Below, in pieces: positions 22,892 through 29,016 of a stretch of 41,985 nucleotides of DNA. Within the stretch, counting starts at the first letter, position 1; each line of letters starts with the position of its first letter. The stretch covers positions 1 through 41,985 of the forward strand of contig CAZFOB010000026.1 in NCBI GenBank assembly GCA_964520325.1. The letters are read 5' to 3'. This stretch comes from CAZFOB01 sp964520325 (lineage in GTDB: Bacteria > Actinomycetota > JAICYB01). Below the pieces are notes generated by a model. That model had not been told where the DNA came from, ran no database searches, and was given only the letters and a program-made list of their open reading frames with translations. The position numbers and the translations under genes are program-made.

Positions 22892-23125
22892 TTCAAGTTC
22901 AGCGAGGAACACGTCGCCGAAGGGTTCAGCCGGCTGACCTACGAGATCATCGAAGCCGGTCCGGGCATCTCGAGACTCACCGTCGTCCACGACCAGTTGG
23001 AGAACGCTCCGATGATGGCCGAGGCTGTCGCCAGCCCGTGGCAAGAGAACGCCGGCGGCGGCTGGAACTGGATCCTGTCCGACCTCAAGTCCCTTCTGGA
23101 GACGGGCAAGACGCTCGACGAGTAA
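22892..23125 (+). pseudogene. C-terminal remnant of an AHSA1/SRPBCC-domain gene
   Basis: The plus-strand frame ending in TAA at 23125 encodes FKFSEEHVAEGFSRLTYEII, then SRLTVVHDQLENAP and GGGWNWILSDLKSLLETG. This is the C-terminal half of an Activator-of-Hsp90-ATPase-1-like (SRPBCC) protein, where LTVVHD and the final WxxxLSxLKxLLETG are conserved. Upstream of 22892 the frame gives no family sequence and there is no start codon or ribosome-binding site, so the N-terminal lipid-binding half is lost. It lies between the second VapBC and AAC(3). The loss may have accompanied the integration event suggested by the nearby tRNA-like fragment. Confidence 0.65.
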
Positions 23126-23151
23126 GTTCGCGGATCGGCAACGACGTTGCT

Positions 23152-23928
23152 CTACGGGTGATCGACGCTGCCCCACGCCCGCTCACACTCAGAGCAATCG
23201 CTGCCTCGAGGGTGAAGGAGCCGGCAGAGGTTGCCTTGGAGCTCCTCCACCACGGTGGCCACGATGTCGTGCGATCGCGCCAGCATCGCATCGCTGTTGC
23301 CGACGGTTCCGTCCTTCTGGAGACCGCGACGGCGCAACCAATCGCCGGTGAGGTTGAAGTTCTGGCAGCAGTGGTCGTTCTCGTCGTAGTCGACGCGCTT
23401 GGCTCGACCGTCCTCGAGGACGGTGATGAAGTTGGCCACGCGATACGGCACTCCAGCCGTCAGCTCGGCGAGGTGGATCGTCGTGTCGGCATCGTGATCG
23501 ACGCCGAGCAGAAGGACCCAACCGTCGTTGTCGCAGACACGAGCAACGCCGCTGTTGGGCGCGTGCGGAGGCAACACCAGCGGCGCGCCGGCGATCTCGT
23601 CGGCCAGCGGGCCGGTGGCCGCGACGGCGAAGGGATGATCGCCGCGCAACACGGCGTCGCGGCGCCAGAACGTGTCGGCGACGACGCCGAGATGCTCGGT
23701 CACGTCGTAGCTGTCCGGCTCGAAGACCTCGTCGTCGTCGTCGGTCCACGACGGCATCACGAGCGTGCCCTCGGGCCCGATCGCTTCGAGGAGTGCGTCG
23801 ATCAAGCCGCTGGGCCCCTCCTGAACCGGACCGGTGTTGCGGAACGACGTGTGGACGAGCAACACGATGCCCGGCTCGACGCCGAGTGCGCGCAGCTGCG
23901 CGACGAGCTCATCACGGGTATGCGGCAT
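23152..23928 (-). CDS. Aminoglycoside N(3)-acetyltransferase family protein
   Basis: A 258-residue protein of the AAC(3)/YokD family, which uses acetyl-CoA to acetylate an amine, classically the 3-amino group of aminoglycosides. Family segments are TRDELVAQLRALGV, LLVHTSFRNTG, GPEGTLVMPSW, DVTEHLGVVADTFWRR, RGDHPFAVAATGPLADEI, and WVLLLGVDHDADTTIHLAEL with the His/Asp-rich active-site region. A resistance role is not proven, since many chromosomal members have other substrates. The ATG at 23928 fits the family N-terminus; TTCAAT 6 nt upstream weakly matches the leaderless pattern. It is divergent from a MerR-type regulator with only 68 bp between starts, suggesting shared control. Confidence 0.88.
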   Translation of the reverse strand: MPHTRDELVAQLRALGVEPGIVLLVHTSFRNTGPVQEGPSGLIDALLEAIGPEGTLVMPSWTDDDDEVFEPDSYDVTEHLGVVADTFWRRDAVLRGDHPFAVAATGPLADEIAGAPLVLPPHAPNSGVARVCDNDGWVLLLGVDHDADTTIHLAELTAGVPYRVANFITVLEDGRAKRVDYDENDHCCQNFNLTGDWLRRRGLQKDGTVGNSDAMLARSHDIVATVVEELQGNLCRLLHPRGSDCSECERAWGSVDHP

Positions 23929-23959
23929 GGGCCGATTGAACCACAGCGACCGAGAGGCC

Positions 23960-23990
23960 TTGACTCTCCGGTTACCGGAGAGTGCATGCT
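23960..23990 (+). promoter_or_regulatory. MerR-type promoter with perfect dyad in a 19-bp spacer
   Basis: TTGACT (-35, 23960-23965) and CATGCT (-10, 23985-23990) are separated by 19 bp, longer than usual, as in MerR-activated promoters. A perfect dyad with 10-bp arms ACTCTCCGGT and ACCGGAGAGT (23963-23972 and 23974-23983) around one base fills the spacer. The ATG of the regulator lies 6 nt after the -10, so its transcript is leaderless. Confidence 0.85.
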
Positions 23991-23996
23991 CCAGAC

Positions 23997-24725
23997 ATGA
24001 GCACCGATCACCTGCTGAGCATCGGCTCGTTCGCGATGTTGTCCGGACTGTCGGTCCCGGCGCTGCGCCATTACAACGAGGTCGGCGTCCTCGCACCGGC
24101 GGACGTCGACGCGCGCACCGGCTACCGCTACTACCACCGCGATCAGGTGCGTCTTGCTCGCATGGTCCGCGCGCTCCGGGCCGTGGACCTGCCCATCGAC
24201 GAGATCAAGGACGTGCTGGACGCCGGAGACGAGGAGTGCGTGCGCGCGGTTCTCCTCGACCACCGGGATCGGCTCGCCGAACGCGGAACGGTCTTGTCGG
24301 CGCAGATCGAAACCTTGGACGAGTACATCGAGAAAGGGGTAACCGTGCCTGAGGTACGTGGGAACCGCATCGTGATGATCAATGTGGCGAGCAACGACGC
24401 CGAGCGCGACAAGAAGTTCTACGAAGACGTGTTCGACGTCGAATTTCAGGGCGAGACCCATGAAGGCGAGGTCGCCCATCACTACCAGACGAACTTCGGA
24501 ACGTGGCCGAGCGACGACTTCTTCCTCATGCAGCTGTTCACGGATCCGAGCCGCGCGGGCACGGTCAACATCGGGTTCTTCTGCGAGGACCTCGACGGAA
24601 CGTACAAGAAGGCGCTCGCTGCCGGCGCCACCGAGGTTCACGGGCCGATGGACAAGCCCGGGATGCCACGCGTCGCTCAGGTCAAGGACCCGAGCGGGAA
24701 CGACCTCGGTTTGTACCAGGGCTAG
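23997..24725 (+). CDS. MerR-family regulator fused to a glyoxalase/VOC domain
   Basis: A 242-residue fusion. Residues about 8-76 are a MerR winged helix (SIGSFAMLSGLSVPALRHYN, TGYRYYHRDQVRLARMVRAL). About 78-112 is the dimerisation helix. About 123-240 is a VOC (glyoxalase/bleomycin-resistance-like) domain (IVMINVASNDAERDKKFYED, then FFCEDLDGTYKKALAAGATE, ending RVAQVKDPSGNDLGLYQG). The VOC part probably binds the effector that switches the promoter. The ATG at 23997 is preferred over an in-frame GTG at 23982 that lies inside the operator. It likely autoregulates and may also control the divergent AAC(3)-like gene. Confidence 0.92.
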   Translation: MSTDHLLSIGSFAMLSGLSVPALRHYNEVGVLAPADVDARTGYRYYHRDQVRLARMVRALRAVDLPIDEIKDVLDAGDEECVRAVLLDHRDRLAERGTVLSAQIETLDEYIEKGVTVPEVRGNRIVMINVASNDAERDKKFYEDVFDVEFQGETHEGEVAHHYQTNFGTWPSDDFFLMQLFTDPSRAGTVNIGFFCEDLDGTYKKALAAGATEVHGPMDKPGMPRVAQVKDPSGNDLGLYQG

Positions 24726-24770
24726 AGATCCAGCAGTTCCGGGACCCTTAAGTGCGGACGGTGAACCGGG

Positions 24771-25199
24771 TCACGCCGACGCGACCTCCGTCGCCTTCGG
24801 CGTGACGTTGGTCTGAAGCTCGCGTTGTCCTGGCGACTCCGTGATCTCGCAGAGCGCACCGCTCGGTGAGGTGAAGCGCAGCGTGCGCTGTCCCCATGGT
24901 TCGTCCTGCGCGCCGCGGACCATCGTGGCGTTCACAGCGGATGCGCCACCGTCGACGGAATCGACCTCGAGCCCGAGCGTGAAGCCGAGCGGCACCCGCT
25001 CGGCGAGGTCCCGAGAGCCGTACGTCGACTCGGCGGCGTGCGCGCGTGCCCACAGACCGAAATGCAGGACACCGTCCACCTTCACCAACGCGTAGTCGGC
25101 CATCATCCTGTCGACCTCGAGGCCGAGCGACTCGTAGAACACAGCCGCCGCCTCGACGTCCACTACGACTTCCGCGATACCAGACACGTGCCGGATCAT
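24771..25199 (-). CDS. VOC-family (glyoxalase-like) protein
   Basis: A 142-residue vicinal-oxygen-chelate protein with the paired beta-alpha-beta-beta-beta pattern: GIAEVVVDVEAAAVFYESLG at the start and LEVDSVDGGASAV ... LRFTSPSGALCEITESP at the end. Such proteins bind or modify small toxic compounds or act as binding proteins; a specific substrate cannot be assigned. The ATG at 25199 has AAGGAGG upstream. Divergent from a WYL regulator across a region with repeated AGTGACTG half-sites, so it is probably the regulated target. The C-terminal tail converges with the MerR-VOC gene. Confidence 0.85.
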   Translation of the reverse strand: MIRHVSGIAEVVVDVEAAAVFYESLGLEVDRMMADYALVKVDGVLHFGLWARAHAAESTYGSRDLAERVPLGFTLGLEVDSVDGGASAVNATMVRGAQDEPWGQRTLRFTSPSGALCEITESPGQRELQTNVTPKATEVASA

Positions 25200-25223
25200 C
25201 CTGCCCTCCTTGATCGACGTTGT

Positions 25224-25285
25224 AGTGACTGGAACAAGCCCCTTCAGTAACTCCCCTCTTCGGATGTGCCGACCCTACAGTCACT
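25224..25285. promoter_or_regulatory. Repeated half-sites, candidate operator of the WYL regulator
   Basis: AGTGACTG (25224-25231) is repeated inverted as CAGTAACT (25245-25252, one mismatch) and CAGTCACT (25278-25285, exact) in the 134-bp gap between the VOC and WYL genes. The position between divergent genes supports control of both. Confidence 0.5.
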
Positions 25286-25333
25286 TTCCGACAGCCCCAT
25301 GTCGGGAATGGGACAATAGGATGTCGCCAACTC

Positions 25334-26029
25334 ATGAACCGCACCGACAGGCTGTACGCCATCGTCGAAGAGCTTCGCGCTCGCTCCCCCCGGATGCTGC
25401 AGGCCGGTGCGCTCGCCGGGCGGTTCGAGGTGAGCGTCCGGACGATCGAACGCGATGTCCTGGCGCTGCAGGAAGCCGGCGTGCCCATCTGGTCGCAGCG
25501 CGGACCCCGCGGCGGCTACGCGCTCGATCCGCGCCGTACGCTGCCCCCGCTCAATCTGACCGCCGAAGAAGCCTTTGCCCTGGCCACGGCCCTGGCCGCT
25601 GCTGGTCCGATGCCGTTCGCCCACGCTGCGCGGAGCGCGCGGATGAAGCTGGCTGCGGTGATGGCCTCCGCCGAAGCCGCGGAGGCCGAAGCACTGGCCA
25701 CTCGGATCCGGGTCGCCCCCCGGCCGGAGCCGGACGCCGCCGTCATGCGCGCGATCGAGGAAGGGGTCGTGCGCCACAAGGTCGTCGACCTGCTCTACGA
25801 GGACCGCTACGGACAGGAGTCCTCACGCGCCGTTGAGGCGCAGGGGCTGTTCAGCTCTCACCACGGCTGGTACCTGATCGGCTGGTGCCGGATGCGCGAC
25901 GGTGGCCGGGTCTTCCGCCTCGACCGGATCAGGCAGGCGACGGTGACCGACGAGCCCATCCCGGAGCGCGATGTGGACGAGGTGCTGGACGTCCCGTTCC
26001 CGGTGATGATCCCGTCGCTGGTCGAGTAG
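25334..26029 (+). CDS. HTH-WYL domain (YafY-like) transcriptional regulator
   Basis: A 231-residue regulator. The N-terminal HTH_11-type winged helix (about 1-55) reads NRTDRLYAIVEELRARS, ALAGRFEVSVRTIERDVLAL, then GPRGGYALDP. Residues about 140-215 carry the WYL region (RHKVVDLLYEDRYGQESSR, and GLFSSHHGWYLIGWCRMRDG, where WYL is literal). WYL domains bind small ligands or nucleic acid. It is shorter than many YafY proteins. TAGGAT (25317-25322) gives a short leader of a few nucleotides. Likely controls itself and the divergent VOC gene. Confidence 0.9.
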   Translation: MNRTDRLYAIVEELRARSPRMLQAGALAGRFEVSVRTIERDVLALQEAGVPIWSQRGPRGGYALDPRRTLPPLNLTAEEAFALATALAAAGPMPFAHAARSARMKLAAVMASAEAAEAEALATRIRVAPRPEPDAAVMRAIEEGVVRHKVVDLLYEDRYGQESSRAVEAQGLFSSHHGWYLIGWCRMRDGGRVFRLDRIRQATVTDEPIPERDVDEVLDVPFPVMIPSLVE

Positions 26030-26042
26030 GACGTTGCTTGCG

Positions 26043-26086
26043 CTCATCGGCGGCTCATCGTCGTCTCATCAACGGCCGGGCATGAT
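26043..26086 (+). promoter_or_regulatory. Three 11-bp-spaced CTCATC direct repeats before PepSY gene
   Basis: CTCATC occurs at 26043-26048, 26054-26059 and 26065-26070, exactly one helical turn apart, followed by a -10-like CATGAT (26081-26086). Tandem direct repeats at 11-bp spacing are typical of OmpR/PhoP-family response-regulator sites. No such regulator is encoded in the window. Confidence 0.5.
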
Positions 26087-26119
26087 GCCGTCGATGGAGA
26101 ACGAGGAGGTGAAAAACAC

Positions 26120-26473
26120 ATGAGAGGCAAGACGAAAGCACTCATCGCAGCCGGCATCATCGCCGTCGCAGGCGCCGGCGCCGGCGTAGCCGTCGCGTCC
26201 GGTGGTTCGGACGCCGCCGAGCAGGCTAAGGACGCCGCTGAGAACGAGAAGCCGATCACCGGAAGCAACCTCGATCGCGCAAGTCAGGTTGCCCTCGATC
26301 ACGTTGGCGAAGGGCGCGTGACCGGCACCGAGGAAGGTGACGAGGAAAGCTACTACGAGGTGGAAGTCACGCGGGACGACGGCAAGGAAGTCGACGTCCA
26401 GCTGGACAAGAGATTCAACGTGGTCGGCCAAGAAGTTGAAGATGGCGTCGACGACGGCAACGAGAACGAGTAG
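26120..26473 (+). CDS. Secreted PepSY-domain protein
   Basis: A 117-residue exported protein. The signal peptide is basic KTK followed by ALIAAGIIAVAGAGAGVAVA. The mature part contains one PepSY domain (about 45-105): SQVALDHVGEGRVTGTEEGD, YYEVEVTRDDGKEVDVQLD and RFNVVGQEVED, with an acidic tail. PepSY domains are thought to inhibit or chaperone extracytoplasmic enzymes and are common targets of two-component systems. The ATG is preceded by a strong Shine-Dalgarno (GAGGAGGTG, 26103-26111). Confidence 0.85.
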   Translation: MRGKTKALIAAGIIAVAGAGAGVAVASGGSDAAEQAKDAAENEKPITGSNLDRASQVALDHVGEGRVTGTEEGDEESYYEVEVTRDDGKEVDVQLDKRFNVVGQEVEDGVDDGNENE

Positions 26474-26557
26474 CCGGATAACGAACCGCGGGTGGCGGTG
26501 CGAGTGCGCCGCCGCCCGTATCCCGAAGCGAGCACCGCATAACGCGATGATGTCAGT

Positions 26558-27325
26558 GTGTCTCCGGTGAAACCGTCAACGCTGCTCGACCGTCTCGATG
26601 CCGACTACCGTCGGATGCACGACGTCTTGTCGGGGGTCGACCTGGGGGCGCCCGTCCCGAGCTGTCCCGGATGGACCGTCAAAGATCTCGTCGAGCACAC
26701 GGCCCGGGTCTATCTGCACAAAGTGGCGTCCACCGAGCTCGGGCGTGAGCCGGAGCAGTGGCCGCCAGACCTGTCGGGCCAGACACCGTTGGCATCGTTC
26801 GAAGATGCGTACGCGAAGCTCACCGAGATGTTCGCGACTCACGACCCGTCCGATCACTCGGGGACGTGGTACGACCCGGATCAGACCGTGGGGTTCTGGA
26901 TCAGGCGAATGGCACAGGAGACGGTGATCCACCGGCGCGACGCCGAACTCGCCGTGGGCGATCCGACACCGGCAGATCGGGAGCTTGCGATCGACGGCAT
27001 CGCCGAGCTGCTCGATCTCTTCGTGGCGTTCCCGACGACCAAGTGGGCGGCCGAGTGCAAGGTCGTGCTCGAGCCGGCCGACGGCGACACCGTGCTCGTC
27101 GACACCGGCGATGATCGATGGCTCGCGAAGATCGGGATCGGTGGCGTCGAAGTCGTTCGTCCCGTGGACGTCCCGACAGCGACCGTCCGGGTGAGCGGCT
27201 CGCCGTCTCCGTTGCTGTTCTGGCTCTGGCACCGTTCGGCGCCGAGCGATGGTCATATCGAGGTCGAAGGCGAACCGGCGGCGATCGATCGACTGCACGC
27301 ACTCCTCACGCTCAGCACGCAGTAG
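26558..27325 (+). CDS. Maleylpyruvate isomerase-family (DinB-like, mycothiol-type) protein
   Basis: A 255-residue protein of the mycothiol-dependent maleylpyruvate isomerase-like family. The N-terminal four-helix metal-binding domain shows VPSCPGWTVKDLVEHTARVY with His47, and RMAQETVIHRRDAELA with Glu121 and His125, in the H ... E-x3-H order of the metal site. The C-terminal part (about 165-250) is an SCP2-like beta domain (TATVRVSGSPSPLLFWLW). Members use mycothiol or act as thiol-linked transferases; the specific reaction is unknown. The GTG at 26558 is preceded by GATGAT at 6 nt, weakly matching the leaderless pattern. It converges with a PhyH gene, separated by 10 bp. Confidence 0.85.
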   Translation: MSPVKPSTLLDRLDADYRRMHDVLSGVDLGAPVPSCPGWTVKDLVEHTARVYLHKVASTELGREPEQWPPDLSGQTPLASFEDAYAKLTEMFATHDPSDHSGTWYDPDQTVGFWIRRMAQETVIHRRDAELAVGDPTPADRELAIDGIAELLDLFVAFPTTKWAAECKVVLEPADGDTVLVDTGDDRWLAKIGIGGVEVVRPVDVPTATVRVSGSPSPLLFWLWHRSAPSDGHIEVEGEPAAIDRLHALLTLSTQ

Positions 27326-27335
27326 CCGAGGGTCG

Positions 27336-28166
27336 TTACTCGGTCGGCGGCCAGACCACCGGGTTGCGGTAGCTCACAGCCGGGCACCCGGCCTCGCAGC
27401 CCGGCAACCACTTGGCAAGGTCGGCTTGCTGATACGGCGGGATCGGATCGACGACGTTGCACCCGTCGGCGTAGTAGATCACCGTCATCACCGCGCGCAG
27501 ATTGCCTGTTGGGTTCGGCGGCGCAGCGTGCAGGATCCAGCCGTCGTGGAACGTCGCGTCCCCCGCGGCGAGCGCGCCGTGTGTATCCACATCGAGCTCC
27601 TTCTCCGCGAGCATCGCGGAAAACGCCGCATCGGAGCTGTCGGAGATCTCGTACTCACCGAGGAAACCCAGCCGCTGCGAACCCGTTGCGAAGAGCATGC
27701 TCCCGACCTCCGGCGGTACGTCGACGAGCGGCATCCACATCGTGATCGTGCGATCGGTATCGAGCGGCCAGTAGTACATGTCCTGGTGCCACGGCGTTCG
27801 TCCGCCGCCGGCTTCCTTGAACATTGCTTGGTCGTGATAGATGCGAACCGTGTCGACCTCGAGCAGATCGGCAGCGATCTTCGCGAACCGCTTCGCGAGC
27901 ACGAACTTCGCGACGGCTTCGTCCTTGCGCCAGATGTTCGGCACTTGCAGGAATGCCTTCCCGTACGTTTCGCGCTCTTCGAGCGGGCGCGTCTCTTTGT
28001 TGTGTCGGAACGCTGCGTCCTTGATGACCGGTCCGAATGTGGCGATCTCGTCGTCCGAGCACACACCGCGCAACACGACATGTCCATCGCGGCGGTAGTT
28101 GGCGATCGTCGATGCAGGAACGTCGCAAAGCGTGTCGAGCATCGGCAACGAGGTCGTGTCGGTCAT
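27336..28166 (-). CDS. Phytanoyl-CoA dioxygenase-family (PhyH) oxygenase
   Basis: A 276-residue Fe(II)/2-oxoglutarate-dependent oxygenase. The iron triad is visible: His127 and Asp129 in TPWHQDMYYW, and His213 in DGWILHAAPPN. The 2-oxoglutarate-binding Arg is probably Arg224 in LRAVMTVIYYADG. Substrates of the family range from phytanoyl-CoA to diverse small metabolites, and the substrate here is unknown. The start at 28166 overlaps the stop of an upstream PhyH paralogue by ATGA, so the two are co-translated. A weak hairpin (CCGAG/CTCGG, 27326-27343) lies at the 3' end against the convergent gene. Confidence 0.92.
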   Translation of the reverse strand: MTDTTSLPMLDTLCDVPASTIANYRRDGHVVLRGVCSDDEIATFGPVIKDAAFRHNKETRPLEERETYGKAFLQVPNIWRKDEAVAKFVLAKRFAKIAADLLEVDTVRIYHDQAMFKEAGGGRTPWHQDMYYWPLDTDRTITMWMPLVDVPPEVGSMLFATGSQRLGFLGEYEISDSSDAAFSAMLAEKELDVDTHGALAAGDATFHDGWILHAAPPNPTGNLRAVMTVIYYADGCNVVDPIPPYQQADLAKWLPGCEAGCPAVSYRNPVVWPPTE

Positions 28167-28963
28167 GAGATGAGGAACTGGCGGTCGGCTTCGTCCGCAG
28201 CGGTCGTGACGCGCTCGCCCTTCTCGTCACGCGAGATGATCGCGCCGTCCGGTGCGTACTGCACGATGTATGCCTTGCGTACGGCGTCTGTCGTGTTCGG
28301 ACCCGTTTGATGTGGCGTGAGCGAGCTGAACACCACGATGCTTCCCGCCTTCGCTTCGGCGACCTGCACATCGGCCGGATCCTCGACGCACTGGAACCCA
28401 TAGTCGGTCCACCAGTGATCGAGTGTGCCGTGCTTGTGCAGACCGGGAACGACGAGCGGACATCCGTTCTGCGCGGTCGCGTCGGTCAATGCGATCCAGC
28501 ACGTGAGGTACTGCTGGGGCTCGACGAACGCGTAGCCGTTGTCCTGGTGCCACGGGAACGGACGCGGTTTCTCCGGCTTCTTGTAGACGGCCTGGTCCCA
28601 ATACAGCCGGACGGCCGGACCGCACAGGTCGTGCGCGATGTCGGCGAGCACGCCCCGCGAAGCAAGGTCTTTCAGGTATGGCGACGTCTTCACCAAGTGC
28701 GTCGTGAACGTGATCGCGTCGGCGTCGGAGATGAGGACGCTCCCGCCCTTACTGCGCAGCCACTCCGTCGACTTCTCCTCGAGCGGATCGATCTCGGCGA
28801 GGATCTCCGAGACGGTGCTTGCATCGAATGCGTCCTCGAAGACGAAGAACCCCTGCTCGTCGTAGCTGCGGGCCTGGTCTTCGGTCAGCCGGCGGAACGG
28901 TCCGGCTGCCGGTTCCCACTCGAACGCCTCGTTCCATCTGTGCCGTTCGGCTATCCGCGTCAT
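28163..28963 (-). CDS. Phytanoyl-CoA dioxygenase-family (PhyH) oxygenase, upstream paralogue
   Basis: A 266-residue second PhyH-type dioxygenase. Iron ligands are His139 and Asp141 in PFPWHQDNGYAFVEP and His218 in SLTPHQTGPN, with Arg229 as the 2-oxoglutarate anchor. The N-terminus has the usual LTEDQARSYDEQGFFVFEDA. The open frame extends far upstream, but the ATG at 28963 follows a clear Shine-Dalgarno (GAGGGGAG) and matches the family start. It is distinct in sequence from the coupled paralogue, so the pair may act in sequence or as a heteromer. Divergent from the biotinyl-carboxyltransferase fusion. Confidence 0.92.
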   Translation of the reverse strand: MTRIAERHRWNEAFEWEPAAGPFRRLTEDQARSYDEQGFFVFEDAFDASTVSEILAEIDPLEEKSTEWLRSKGGSVLISDADAITFTTHLVKTSPYLKDLASRGVLADIAHDLCGPAVRLYWDQAVYKKPEKPRPFPWHQDNGYAFVEPQQYLTCWIALTDATAQNGCPLVVPGLHKHGTLDHWWTDYGFQCVEDPADVQVAEAKAGSIVVFSSLTPHQTGPNTTDAVRKAYIVQYAPDGAIISRDEKGERVTTAADEADRQFLIS

Positions 28964-29004
28964 CACACTCCCCTCCTCGGAGGCTCGACTGTAGTCCAAC
29001 GCGC

Positions 29005-29010
29005 TAGGGT
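29005..29010 (+). promoter_or_regulatory. -10 hexamer of leaderless carboxyltransferase-fusion transcript
   Basis: TAGGGT exactly 6 nt before the GTG at 29017, with no Shine-Dalgarno in between. Confidence 0.6.
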
Positions 29011-29016
29011 CGGTTC

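Noticed and set aside
23982..23996. GTG start for the MerR fusion
   Set aside because: It lies inside the operator and -10 region, so the transcript would begin after it.
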